DNA from: JACVRW01 sp963751835
GTDB lineage: Bacteria > Actinomycetota > Thermoleophilia > Solirubrobacterales > Thermoleophilaceae
Assembly (NCBI GenBank): GCA_963751835.1
Contig: CAVVWD010000003.1
Span: 1-64,000, forward strand
Length of the DNA: 64,000 nucleotides
Direction: 5' to 3'
In this document: piece by piece, positions 49,409 to 57,565 of the stretch
Layout: each line of letters opens with the position of its first letter
How positions within the stretch are numbered: position 1 is the first letter of the stretch
Program-made: the position numbers and the translations under genes
The notes under the pieces: generated by a model
Seen by the model: the letters and a program-made list of their open reading frames with translations, nothing else
Database searches by the model: none
Told to the model about the DNA's origin: nothing

Positions 49409-51682
49409 TTACTCGGACCGGTCGCGGTCCCGGTAGCGCCCGCGGTCCCTGTCCCTATCGCGGTCGCGGTCGCGCCGGCCGCCGTTGTCGCGGTCCCGCC
49501 GGCCACGGCCCCGGTCGCCGCGCCCGCCCTTGTCGCCCGTGCCCATCTGGGCGAGCTCCTCGGCCGACTTGCCGGCGATCTCGGGATCGTCGACGAGCCG
49601 CAGGCCGATCCGGCCGCGCTCGCGGTCCACCTCGACCACCTTGACGTGGAGCTCGTCGCCCCGGTTCACGACCTCCTCGACCGTGTTGGGGCGCTGGCCC
49701 GGCGCGATGTTCGAGATGTGCAGCAGCCCGTCCGTGCCCTTGGCGAGCTCGATGAAGGCGCCGAAGGTCGTCGTCTTCACGACCTTGCCGGTGAACTCGT
49801 CGCCGACCTCGACCTCCTTGGTCATCGAGCGGATGCGGTCGGTCAGGGCGTCGCCCTGCTCGCCCGTCTGCGCGTAGATGCGGACGGTCCCGTCGTCGTC
49901 GATGTCGATCTGAGCGTCGAACTCCTCGGACAGCGCCCGGATCGTCTCGCCGCCCTTGCCGATGACCGCGCCGATCTTCTCGGTGTCGATCTGGATCTGC
50001 GAGATACGCGGGGCGTAGGGCGAGAGCTCGGCACGCGGCTCGGCGATCGCGTCGGCCATCTTGCCGAGGATCGTCATGCGCGCGTCCTTGGCCTGCGAGA
50101 GCGCGTCACGCAGGATCTCGAAGGTCACGCCGGCGATCTTGATGTCCATCTGCAGGGCGGTGATCCCCTCGGAGGTGCCGGCGACCTTGAAGTCCATGTC
50201 GCCCAGGTGATCCTCCACGCCCGCGATGTCGGTTAGGACGATGTAGTCGTCGCCCTCCTTGATCAGGCCCATCGCCACGCCCGCCACCGGCGCCTTGATC
50301 GGCACGCCGGCGTCCATCAGCGAGAGCGTCGAGCCGCAGACCGACGCCATCGAGCTCGAGCCGTTCGACTCGAGGATGTCCGACACCACGCGGATCGTGT
50401 ACGGGAACTCGTCGATCTTCGGCACCACCGGCACGAGCGCCCGCTCGGCCAGCGCGCCGTGACCGATGTCGCGGCGCTTCGGGCCGCGCATGAAGCCGGC
50501 CTCGCCAACCGAGAAGGGCGGGAAGTTGTAGTGGTGGAAGTAGTGCTTGGTCTCCTGGAGGCCGAGCGTGTCGAGGCGCATCTCGTCACGGGTCGTGCCG
50601 AGCGCCGCGACCGAGAAGGCCTGCGTCTGGCCGCGGGTGAAGATCGCGGAGCCGTGCAGGCGCGGGGCCCCCGGAACCTCGATCCAGATCTCGCGGATCT
50701 CCTCCGCGGCGCGGCCGTCGGGACGCTTCTTGTCCACCGCGATCCGGCGGCGGATGATGTCCTTCTCGAGCTTGTCGAAGGCGAGCTGCACCTGCGAGCG
50801 GCGCTCGCGATAGGTATCCGGCTCGTCCGGATCTCCGGAGAGTGCCTCGAGCGCCTCCTCCTCGACCCGCTTGGTCGCGTCCTGGCGCTCGAGCTTGTCG
50901 ACCACCTGGGTGGCGGCGTCGAGGGCGGATCCGAAGCGCGACTGAACCTCGCTCAGGACCGACTCGTCGACCTGCAACGGGGTGATCTCGTCCTTGTCCT
51001 TGCCGGCCTGCCGGCGCAGCTCGTGCTGGGCCTCGCAGAGGCGCTTGATCTCGGCGTGGGCGATGTCGAGCGCGTCGAGGATCTCGGCCTCGGTGATCTC
51101 GTTGGCGCCGGCCTCGACCATCAGGATGGCCTCCTCGGTGCCCGCGACCACGAGGTCGAGCGGGGACTCGAGCAGCCACTCCTCGTCCGGGTTGACGAGG
51201 AAGTTGCCCTCGCCGTCCTGGCCGATGCGAACGGCGCCCACGGGCGCCGGGAAGGGGATGTCGGACACCATCAACGCCGCGCTCGCGCCGTTCATGGCGA
51301 GGATGTCGTAGGGATGCTTGTGGTCGATCGACATCGGGATCGAGACGAGCTGCGTCTCGCGCGTCCAGCCCTTGGGAAAGAGCGGGCGCAGCGGCCGGTC
51401 GATCATGCGGGCGGTGAGCGTCGCCTTCTCCCCGGCGCGACCCTCGCGGCGGAAGAAGCTGCCGGGGATCTTGCCCGCGGCGTACATGCGCTCCTCGACG
51501 TCGACGGTCAGTGGTAGGAAGTCGACGTCGCGCTGGTTTCCTGCGGTCGCCGTGCAGAGAACCTTGGTCTCTCCGGCGGTCACCACGACGGAGCCACTCG
51601 CCTGCCTGGCGAGCTTGCCGGTCTCGAACTCGATCGAGCTCCCGCCCATTTCGAGCGAGACCCGGCTCACGTCAATACTCAT
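49409..51682 (-). CDS. pnp: Polyribonucleotide nucleotidyltransferase (PNPase)
   Basis: A 757-residue enzyme from ATG 51682. Two RNase PH domains (N-terminal with GRIPGSFFRREGRAGEK-like segment KIPGSFFRREGR, C-terminal with GTTRDEMRLDTLG and SNGSSSMASVCG) flank a helical domain, then a KH domain (IGAVIGKGGETIRALSEE) and an S1 domain (FGAFIELAKGTDGLLHISN). The C-terminal 40 residues are an Arg-Asp repeat tail. It degrades RNA phosphorolytically from the 3' end. It lies downstream of rpsO with two redox genes between. A hairpin precedes its ribosome binding site. Confidence 0.96.
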   Translation of the reverse strand: MSIDVSRVSLEMGGSSIEFETGKLARQASGSVVVTAGETKVLCTATAGNQRDVDFLPLTVDVEERMYAAGKIPGSFFRREGRAGEKATLTARMIDRPLRPLFPKGWTRETQLVSIPMSIDHKHPYDILAMNGASAALMVSDIPFPAPVGAVRIGQDGEGNFLVNPDEEWLLESPLDLVVAGTEEAILMVEAGANEITEAEILDALDIAHAEIKRLCEAQHELRRQAGKDKDEITPLQVDESVLSEVQSRFGSALDAATQVVDKLERQDATKRVEEEALEALSGDPDEPDTYRERRSQVQLAFDKLEKDIIRRRIAVDKKRPDGRAAEEIREIWIEVPGAPRLHGSAIFTRGQTQAFSVAALGTTRDEMRLDTLGLQETKHYFHHYNFPPFSVGEAGFMRGPKRRDIGHGALAERALVPVVPKIDEFPYTIRVVSDILESNGSSSMASVCGSTLSLMDAGVPIKAPVAGVAMGLIKEGDDYIVLTDIAGVEDHLGDMDFKVAGTSEGITALQMDIKIAGVTFEILRDALSQAKDARMTILGKMADAIAEPRAELSPYAPRISQIQIDTEKIGAVIGKGGETIRALSEEFDAQIDIDDDGTVRIYAQTGEQGDALTDRIRSMTKEVEVGDEFTGKVVKTTTFGAFIELAKGTDGLLHISNIAPGQRPNTVEEVVNRGDELHVKVVEVDRERGRIGLRLVDDPEIAGKSAEELAQMGTGDKGGRGDRGRGRRDRDNGGRRDRDRDRDRDRGRYRDRDRSE

Positions 51683-51695
51683 GTGTGTCCTTTCA

Positions 51696-51714
51696 GCCGC
51701 CTCCGGTTGGCGGC
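51696..51714 (-). promoter_or_regulatory. Hairpin in the pnp leader
   Basis: A 6-bp stem (GCCGCC / GGCGGC on the plus strand, loop TCCGGTT) lies directly before the pnp ribosome binding site AAAGGA. In E. coli a pnp leader stem is cut by RNase III and used for autoregulation; whether this hairpin has such a role is unknown. Confidence 0.4.
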
Positions 51715-51783
51715 ATGGCTTTCTTCTTACGTTCCTTTGAGAACCCGGGCAAGGCTAGCAGTGGACCCGCTCTCGCTTTCCGC

Positions 51784-52287
51784 TCAGCGTGCCGGGCGCA
51801 GCGCCTCGAGCAGGCGCTCGCCCGGCACGCCGGGGTGGGCCTGCCCACCTACGAACTGGGTCGGCGTGGTGGTCACGCCGGCCCGGATCCCGTCACGGAA
51901 GTGGCGCTCGACGCGTTCCGCGACGGCGGCCGAGCGCCGGTCGGCCTCGAAGCGCTCGATATCGAGGCCGAATTCCTGCGCCCGTCGCCATAGATGCGGA
52001 TCGTCGAGGTGGCCCTGGTCCTCGAGCAGCGAGTCGTGCATCTCCCAGAAGCGCCCCTGCAGGCCGGCGGCCTCCGCGGCCGCGCTCAGCACACGTGCGC
52101 GCGGGTGCTTCGAGACGACCGGAAAGTGACGGAACACCCGCTGTACGGGCAGCTCCTTGAGGATCAGGTGCGCCCTCGCGCAGTACGGGCACTCTAGATC
52201 GGCGTACTCGATCACAACCGGGCCCGAGCCGCGGACGTGGTCGTCCGGACCGGGCTCAGGCGGGGGTGCGCTGCTCCAGTGCGTCAA
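51784..52287 (-). CDS. DsbA-like thioredoxin-fold protein (cytoplasmic form)
   Basis: About 167 residues from TTG 52287, overlapping the peroxiredoxin gene by 32 bases. It has the DsbA-type active site EYADLECPYCARAH, an inserted helical domain (ARVLSAAAEAAGLQGRFWEMHDSL), and cis-proline TTTPTQFVGG. No signal peptide is seen, unlike the DsbA at 46724, so it may act in the cytosol as a thiol oxidoreductase related to the adjacent peroxiredoxin. The start is uncertain; a GTG before the domain is also possible. Confidence 0.82.
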   Translation of the reverse strand: MTHWSSAPPPEPGPDDHVRGSGPVVIEYADLECPYCARAHLILKELPVQRVFRHFPVVSKHPRARVLSAAAEAAGLQGRFWEMHDSLLEDQGHLDDPHLWRRAQEFGLDIERFEADRRSAAVAERVERHFRDGIRAGVTTTPTQFVGGQAHPGVPGERLLEALRPAR

Positions 52288-52717
52288 AGATGAGGTTGGC
52301 GCCCGGCACCTCGAGCGGCGGAGACAGGTGGGACCAGTCCACGCGGCCGTCGGGCCCGACCATCACCAGCGCCCTTCCGGCGACCCCGTGCTGCTCGGAC
52401 CAGACACCGTACGCGCGCGACACCCCGCCCTTCGGATGGAAGTCGGCCAGCAGCGGGATGGTCAGGTTGAGATGGTCACGGAAGGCCTGGTGGCAGAACG
52501 ACCCGTCAACGGAGATACCGATGAGCGTCGCGCCGCGTTCGCCGAGCTCGCCCAGCACTTCCTGGTAGACGCTCAGCTGGTCCGTGCACACTGGGCTGAA
52601 GTCCGCCGGGTAGAAAACGAGTACCACGGTGTGCCCGCGGTAGTCGGCCAACGAGACCTGGTTTCCGTCCTGGTCTGGAAGCGTGAAGTCCGGCGCCGGA
52701 GAGCCGGCCTGGATCAT
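52256..52717 (-). CDS. Peroxiredoxin, AhpC/TSA (Bcp-like) family
   Basis: A 153-residue thioredoxin-fold peroxidase from ATG 52717. The active site is FYPADFSPVCTDQLSVY, with Ser in the place of the usual Thr before the peroxidatic Cys, and a second Cys in GSFCHQAF. It reduces hydrogen peroxide and alkyl peroxides with thiol donors. The start overlaps the rpsO stop (ATGA) and its 3' end overlaps the DsbA-like gene, so rpsO, peroxiredoxin and DsbA-like form one coupled unit upstream of pnp. Confidence 0.88.
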   Translation of the reverse strand: MIQAGSPAPDFTLPDQDGNQVSLADYRGHTVVLVFYPADFSPVCTDQLSVYQEVLGELGERGATLIGISVDGSFCHQAFRDHLNLTIPLLADFHPKGGVSRAYGVWSEQHGVAGRALVMVGPDGRVDWSHLSPPLEVPGANLIFDALEQRTPA

Positions 52718-52983
52718 CGGCGGAGCCCGAGCTCCTGGATCAGGGACCGGTAGCGGTCGATATCCGACTTCTGCAGGTACTTGAGCAGGCGGCGGCGCTT
52801 GCCGACCAGCATCAGCAGCCCGCGGCGCGAATGGTGGTCCTTCTTGTGCTCGCGAAGGTGCTCGGTCAGCTCGTTGATGCGCGCCGTGAGGAGCGCCACC
52901 TGGACCTCGGTGGAGCCGGTGTCGGCATCCCCACGGCCATGCTTGGCGACGATCTCGCGCTTTGCCTCGGCGGTCAGTGACAT
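52714..52983 (-). CDS. rpsO: 30S ribosomal protein S15
   Basis: An 89-residue protein of exactly the family length. Typical segments are HGRGDADTGSTEVQVALLT, HLREHKKDHHSRRGLLML and KRRRLLKYL. S15 binds 16S rRNA in the platform and joins the 30S subunits to the 50S. It is classically adjacent to pnp; here two redox genes lie in between. Confidence 0.96.
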   Translation of the reverse strand: MSLTAEAKREIVAKHGRGDADTGSTEVQVALLTARINELTEHLREHKKDHHSRRGLLMLVGKRRRLLKYLQKSDIDRYRSLIQELGLRR

Positions 52984-53055
52984 TCGGCGGAAAACCGTAG
53001 CAGCAGTCGGGCGGAGGCCAGGTAAGAACCCCCGGGCTCGCGACGCAAACCGAAC

Positions 53056-53694
53056 ATGACCATGAACGCGAACGAAGACGGCGGCTCCGCCCTCGCATTG
53101 GCAGCCCCGCCCGACGCCGATACCCGCTCACGCCACTTTGACCACGCCGCCGTGGAACGCGCGGCTCGCGACCTGCTCATCGCCGTCGGCGCCGACGTAG
53201 ACGGCGGGGCTTTGGAGGAGACCCCTCGCCGGGTCGCCGCCGCCTATGCGGAGCTGCTCTCGCCAAAGCCGTTTCGCGCGACCACGTTTCCCAACGATGA
53301 CGGTTACGACGAGTTGATCGTGGCGCGCGCGATCCCCTTCCACTCGCTGTGCATGCATCACCTGCTCCCGTTTCAGGGGATGGCGCACATCGCCTATCTG
53401 CCCGGCGATCGGATCATCGGCCTCAGCAAGCTCGGCCGCGTCGTCGAGTACTTCAGTCGCAACCTGCAGATCCAGGAGCGACTGACCACGCAGATCGCCG
53501 ACTGGCTCCAGCGTGAGCTCCAACCGAAGGGGGTTGGAGTCCTGATGGAAGCGGAGCATCTGTGCATGTCGCTACGCGGGGTGCAGAAGCTCGGCGCGAA
53601 GACGGTGACCTCGGCGTTGCGCGGCCTGGTCCGCGACGACGCGCGAACGCGCCAGGAGTTCCTCGCCCTGGCCAGCGGGGGCTCGCATGAGTAG
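53056..53694 (+). CDS. folE: GTP cyclohydrolase I
   Basis: A 212-residue enzyme from ATG 53056. The zinc ligands are in SLCMHHLLPFQG and AEHLCMSLRGV, and the GTP-binding region includes GLSKLGRVVEYFSRNLQIQERLT (key part SKLGRV). It makes dihydroneopterin triphosphate from GTP, the first step to folate. No other folate gene is nearby. The gene is the first of a plus-strand block that lies between ribF and rpsO and overlaps the next gene by 8 bases. Confidence 0.93.
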   Translation: MTMNANEDGGSALALAAPPDADTRSRHFDHAAVERAARDLLIAVGADVDGGALEETPRRVAAAYAELLSPKPFRATTFPNDDGYDELIVARAIPFHSLCMHHLLPFQGMAHIAYLPGDRIIGLSKLGRVVEYFSRNLQIQERLTTQIADWLQRELQPKGVGVLMEAEHLCMSLRGVQKLGAKTVTSALRGLVRDDARTRQEFLALASGGSHE

Positions 53695-54940
53695 TGACCG
53701 AACGTTCGTGATCGTCGGCGCCAGTCTCGCCGGTGCGAAGGCGGCCGAGACGCTTCGCGAGGAGGGCTTCGACGGGCGCCTGGTGCTGGTCGGAGCCGAG
53801 GGCGAGCGGCCCTACGAGCGGCCGCCGCTGTCGAAGGACTACCTGCGCGGGGAGGTGGGTCGCGAGAAGGTCTACGTCCATCCGGATGGGTTCTACGCCG
53901 AGCACGACATCGAGCTGCGCCTGGGCCGCACGGTGGACGCCGTCGATACGTCGGGCGGAGAGCTCGAGCTCGACGGCGGCGAGCGGCTGGCCTACGACCG
54001 ACTCCTGCTCACCATGGGCGCGGAGCCGCGCCGGCTGTCGATTCCGGGAGCCGAGCTCGAGGGCGTGCTCTACCTGCGCAGCGTCCAGGACTCGGACGCC
54101 CTGCGCGCGAGACTGGACCGCGGCGGCGCGGTCGTCGTAATCGGGGCGGGCTGGATCGGCGCCGAGGTCGCCGCCTCGGCCCGCCAGCGTGGCCTCGAGG
54201 TCACCGTGCTGGAGCCGCTCGCGGTCCCGCTCGAGCGCGTGCTGGGCAGCGAGCTGGGCGCCGTCTACCGCGACATCCACACCGACCACGGCGTGCAGAT
54301 GCTGATGGGAACCGGCGTCGAGGCCTTCGAGGGTGGCACGGAGGTCGAGCGTGTCCGGACCAGCGACGGGCGCGAGCTCGAGTGCGACTTCGTCGTCGTG
54401 GGTATCGGCGTGCGGCCGCGCACCGGTTTGGCCGAGCGGGCGGGTCTCGCCGTCGACAACGGTGTGCTCGTCGATGAGCGCCTGCAAACCAGCGTTCCCG
54501 GCGTCTTCGCCGCCGGCGACGTCGCGAACGCCCAGCACCCCTTCTACGGCGAGCGCATCCGCGTCGAGCACTGGGCAAACGCGCTCAATCAGGGCCCGGC
54601 GGCCGCCCGGAACATGCTGGGCCAGGAGAGGGCCTACGAGCGCCTGCCGTACTTCTTCTCCGACCAGTACGACGTCGGAATGGAGTACACGGGCTTTGCG
54701 CGCAGCTGGGACCGGGTCGTCTTCCGCGGTGATCCCGCCACTCGAGAGTTCATCGCGTTCTGGCTCGTCGAGGATCGCGTCGTTGCCGGCATGAACGTCA
54801 ACGTGTGGGACGCGACCGACTCGATCAAGCGTCTCATCAGCGAGCGCGTGGCCGTCGACGACCGGCGCCTGGCGGATCCGGACCTCCCCCTCGAGACGCT
54901 CGTGCTCGACGAGAAAGGCGGCGTGCAGAGATCCGGGTAA
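53687..54940 (+). CDS. FAD-dependent pyridine nucleotide-disulfide oxidoreductase (ferredoxin reductase-like)
   Basis: A 417-residue flavoprotein from ATG 53687. The FAD-binding motif is FVIVGASLAGAKAAETLR, the NAD(P)H motif VVVIGAGWIGAEVAASA and the second FAD motif VPGVFAAGDVAN. There is no redox-active C-x4-C pair near the N-terminus, so this belongs to the rubredoxin/ferredoxin reductase group (ThcD, BphA4), with the terminal reductase domain. It would pass electrons from NAD(P)H to an iron-sulfur or cytochrome P450 partner, none of which is adjacent. The coupling to folE may be only transcriptional. Confidence 0.87.
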   Translation: MSSDRTFVIVGASLAGAKAAETLREEGFDGRLVLVGAEGERPYERPPLSKDYLRGEVGREKVYVHPDGFYAEHDIELRLGRTVDAVDTSGGELELDGGERLAYDRLLLTMGAEPRRLSIPGAELEGVLYLRSVQDSDALRARLDRGGAVVVIGAGWIGAEVAASARQRGLEVTVLEPLAVPLERVLGSELGAVYRDIHTDHGVQMLMGTGVEAFEGGTEVERVRTSDGRELECDFVVVGIGVRPRTGLAERAGLAVDNGVLVDERLQTSVPGVFAAGDVANAQHPFYGERIRVEHWANALNQGPAAARNMLGQERAYERLPYFFSDQYDVGMEYTGFARSWDRVVFRGDPATREFIAFWLVEDRVVAGMNVNVWDATDSIKRLISERVAVDDRRLADPDLPLETLVLDEKGGVQRSG

Positions 54941-55009
54941 GAACGGCCCGCCTGCCCGCGGCGCGCCCATCGGTTTGGCGTGCCTCCGAGTGTTACGCTC
55001 GGGCCGGGG

Positions 55010-55666
55010 ATGAGCCCGCGCCTGGCGACCAGCGCCGCGACGAGTCAGCCCGATTCGGCTCGATCCGAGTCGCGGGAGTGGCTCCGGGCCCTGCGCGCAA
55101 CGGGTGCGGAGCGCGACGCGGCGGTCGGGCGTTTGCACGACCTGCTGCTGCGGGCGGCCCGCTTCGAGGTCTCCCGCCGGCGCGCGGCGCTATCGCACGT
55201 CCGTGGCGAGGAGCTCGACGACATCGCGCTGCAGGCAGCGGACGACGCCCTCGTCGCGGTGCTCGCCAAGCTCGGCGACTTTCGCGGCGCGAGCCGGTTC
55301 ACCACCTGGGCTTACAAGTTCGCGTTGCTGGAGTCCGGGGTTCGCCTGCGCCGCCGCGCCTGGCAGGAACGCGAGGTGGTGCTCGAGCCGGAGGCCTGGC
55401 CGCTGATGGCCGACGCCGGGCAGAGCCCGCAAAGCCAAAGCGAGACCGGCGAGCTGCTTCAGGCGCTCTCGCAGGCAATCGACAGTTGCCTGACACACCA
55501 CCAGCGCGAGGTGCTCGTGGCGCTCACCCTGAACGGCGTGCCGATCGATGTGCTCGCCGGACGGCTGGGCACCACACGCGGCGCGCTCTACAAGACACTT
55601 CACGACGCGCGCCGAAAGCTGCGCGCGGAGCTTGCCGAGAGGGGATTCGCGCTCGAGTCGAGCTAG
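55010..55666 (+). CDS. RNA polymerase sigma factor, ECF-like
   Basis: About 218 residues from ATG 55010. Region 2 is visible as EELDDIALQAADDALVAVL followed by FRGASRFTTWAYKFALLE (the core-binding and -10 part), and region 4 as THHQREVLVALTLNGVPIDVLAGRLGTTRGALYKTLHDARRKL (key part L-A-x-R-L-G-T-T-R-G-A-L-Y-K-T). An 80-residue linker with VLEPEAWPLM joins them. It is followed 12 bases later by a small zinc-finger protein gene, a usual layout for an ECF sigma and its anti-sigma factor. Confidence 0.85.
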   Translation: MSPRLATSAATSQPDSARSESREWLRALRATGAERDAAVGRLHDLLLRAARFEVSRRRAALSHVRGEELDDIALQAADDALVAVLAKLGDFRGASRFTTWAYKFALLESGVRLRRRAWQEREVVLEPEAWPLMADAGQSPQSQSETGELLQALSQAIDSCLTHHQREVLVALTLNGVPIDVLAGRLGTTRGALYKTLHDARRKLRAELAERGFALESS

Positions 55667-55678
55667 CGGAGTAGCACC

Positions 55679-55918
55679 ATGAACACGCGGAAAGACAGCG
55701 ACGCTCTCAACAGACTGCTAGGACCCGCCGAACCCGAGCTTCTGTGTGACGAGTGCTTCGAGAAGCTCGACGAGTACGTCGAGCTCGAGCTCAAGGGCGC
55801 GCCGGCCGACGGCCGGATCCCGGGGATGCGCGCGCACCTCGAGGGCTGTCCCGCCTGCCACGAGGACTACGAAAGCCTCCGTGACCTCGTGCGAGCCGGC
55901 GGGCGAGAAGCCGAGTAG
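55679..55918 (+). CDS. Small zinc-finger protein, probable anti-sigma factor
   Basis: A 79-residue protein with Cys-rich ends: LLCDECFEKLDEYVELEL and the H-x3-C-x2-C motif in RAHLEGCPACHEDYESL. This is the zinc-associated anti-sigma (ZAS) pattern. No transmembrane segment is present, so it would be a soluble anti-sigma factor, perhaps redox responsive. It lies directly downstream of the sigma factor gene, which supports the role. Confidence 0.78.
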   Translation: MNTRKDSDALNRLLGPAEPELLCDECFEKLDEYVELELKGAPADGRIPGMRAHLEGCPACHEDYESLRDLVRAGGREAE

Positions 55919-55962
55919 AGCACTCGCGTAAGAAATCCCGTCGCGTGGGCGCTAAGCCCGGT

Positions 55963-56661
55963 ATGAGCACTCACGCGAACATCAGCCGACGCCGTTCAAG
56001 TCTGTCGCTTGCCGCCCTCGTGGCAACGGCGAGCGCCGTGCTCGCTCTGGCTCTGACCGGCGGACCTTCAGCCCAGGGTTCCGTGGAGCACGCCGATTCC
56101 GCCATGCAGCGGGGTACGAGCGAGCAGCGGCTCGCGCTGCACGACGAGATGCGCCGTCTGTGGGAGGACCACATCACGTGGACGCGGCTGTTCATCGTCA
56201 GCGCCGCCGCCGGCCTGCCCGACGCCCCCGCCACCACGCAGCGCCTGCTCCGAAACCAGAAGGACATCGGCGATGCGATCAAGCCGTTCTACGGTCGCAC
56301 CGCCGGCGCGCGGCTGACCTCGCTGCTCCGCGAGCACATCCTGGTCGCCGCCGATCTGGTGCTGGCGGCGAAGGCGGGCGATCAGGCTGCGGTCGAGCGC
56401 CACAGCGGCGCGTGGTATCGCAACGCCCGTGAGATCGCGGACTTCCTGAATGCGGCGAACCCGCGCAACTGGTCCCGCCGCGAGATGCGCTCCATGATGC
56501 GCTCGCACCTCGACCTCACCCTCGCCGAGGCGGTCGCCCACCTGTCGGGCGATCACCGCGCCGACATCCGGGCCTACGACCGCATCCACCGTCAGATCCT
56601 CGCCATGGCGGACATGCTCAGCGACGGGATCGCGGCGCAGTTCCCGGGGCGGTTCAGGTAA
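55963..56661 (+). CDS. Secreted helical protein of unknown function
   Basis: About 232 residues from ATG 55963 (a GTG 18 bases earlier is also open). An N-terminal signal peptide or anchor (SSLSLAALVATASAVLALAL) precedes an all-alpha domain with LHDEMRRLWEDHITWTRLFI, TQRLLRNQKDIGDAIKPFYG and LTSLLREHILVAADLV. From memory, proteins with this W-E-D-H-x-x-W-T-R motif are widespread and have no known function. It follows the sigma/anti-sigma pair and may be a target of it. Its 3' end overlaps the convergent ribF by 8 bases. Confidence 0.75.
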   Translation: MSTHANISRRRSSLSLAALVATASAVLALALTGGPSAQGSVEHADSAMQRGTSEQRLALHDEMRRLWEDHITWTRLFIVSAAAGLPDAPATTQRLLRNQKDIGDAIKPFYGRTAGARLTSLLREHILVAADLVLAAKAGDQAAVERHSGAWYRNAREIADFLNAANPRNWSRREMRSMMRSHLDLTLAEAVAHLSGDHRADIRAYDRIHRQILAMADMLSDGIAAQFPGRFR

Positions 56662-57565
56662 CCGGGCCAGTCAGGCGCCCTGAGATCTCGAGTGCATCCT
56701 CGACGTCGAGGTGCATCTGCGTCACGAGCTCGTCGACGGAGTCGAAGCGCTTCTCGCCTCGCAGCCGTTCGAGGAAGGCGATGCGGAGCGTCTCTCCGTA
56801 GATGTCTCCGTCGAAGCCGATCAGGTGCGCCTCGACGAGCAGGCCGCGGCCCGTCTCGAAGGTCGGGCGCACGCCCACGTTGACGGCGGCGGGGAGGACC
56901 GAGGCCGCCGGCAGCACGCGAGCCCACGCCGCGTACACGCCGTGGCCCGGGCACACGTAGCGGTCGTCCGGGACGAGGTTCGCCGTCGGCATCCCGAGCG
57001 TGCGCCCGCGCTTGTCTCCTTCCACGATCTCGCCCTCGAACAGGAACGGATCGCCGAGGAACTCGGCGGCCTCCTTGACCTCGCCGGCGGCCACCAGCCC
57101 GCGGATGTGACTGGACGAGATCGTCTCGCCCTCTGCCTCCACGAGCGGGACTATCCGGGTGTCGAACTCGGCGTGCCCGCGCAGGAACTCGGCCGTGCCC
57201 CTGGCCCCCTTGCCGAAGCGGAAGTTCTCGCCGACCGAGACCTGCTCCGCGCCGAGGCGCGCGATCAGCACGTCCTGGACGAACTCCTCCGCAGTCTGCT
57301 CGGAGAAGCTGCGGTCGAACGGGATGATCACGAGCTCCTCCACCCCGAGCCCGGCTATGAGGTCGCGCTTGATCGGGAACGGGCTCAACAGCTTCGGCAT
57401 CGCCTCGGGATGGATCACCGCGATCGGGTGGGGATCGAAGGTCAGCACCGTGCTCGACCCCTTGATCACCTCGCGGTGGCCGAGATGCACGCCGTCGAAC
57501 GTGCCGATGGCGACGCTCCGCGGGCCGGAGCCGGGCTCGACGTCGGGTAGCGAGACGACCTTCAT
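56654..57565 (-). CDS. ribF: Bifunctional riboflavin kinase/FAD synthetase
   Basis: A 303-residue enzyme from ATG 57565. The FAD synthetase half has VAIGTFDGVHLGHREVI and SSSHIRGLVAAGEV; the riboflavin kinase half has GDKRGRTLGMPTANLV and GVYAAWARV. It phosphorylates riboflavin to FMN and adenylates FMN to FAD. The start overlaps the truB stop (ATGA). In most actinobacteria rpsO follows; here a plus-strand block intervenes. Confidence 0.94.
   Translation of the reverse strand: MKVVSLPDVEPGSGPRSVAIGTFDGVHLGHREVIKGSSTVLTFDPHPIAVIHPEAMPKLLSPFPIKRDLIAGLGVEELVIIPFDRSFSEQTAEEFVQDVLIARLGAEQVSVGENFRFGKGARGTAEFLRGHAEFDTRIVPLVEAEGETISSSHIRGLVAAGEVKEAAEFLGDPFLFEGEIVEGDKRGRTLGMPTANLVPDDRYVCPGHGVYAAWARVLPAASVLPAAVNVGVRPTFETGRGLLVEAHLIGFDGDIYGETLRIAFLERLRGEKRFDSVDELVTQMHLDVEDALEISGRLTGPVT

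Noticed and set aside
53453..55138. 561-codon minus-strand open frame opposite the FAD reductase
   Set aside because: The reductase and its neighbours on the plus strand have full motifs; this frame has none.
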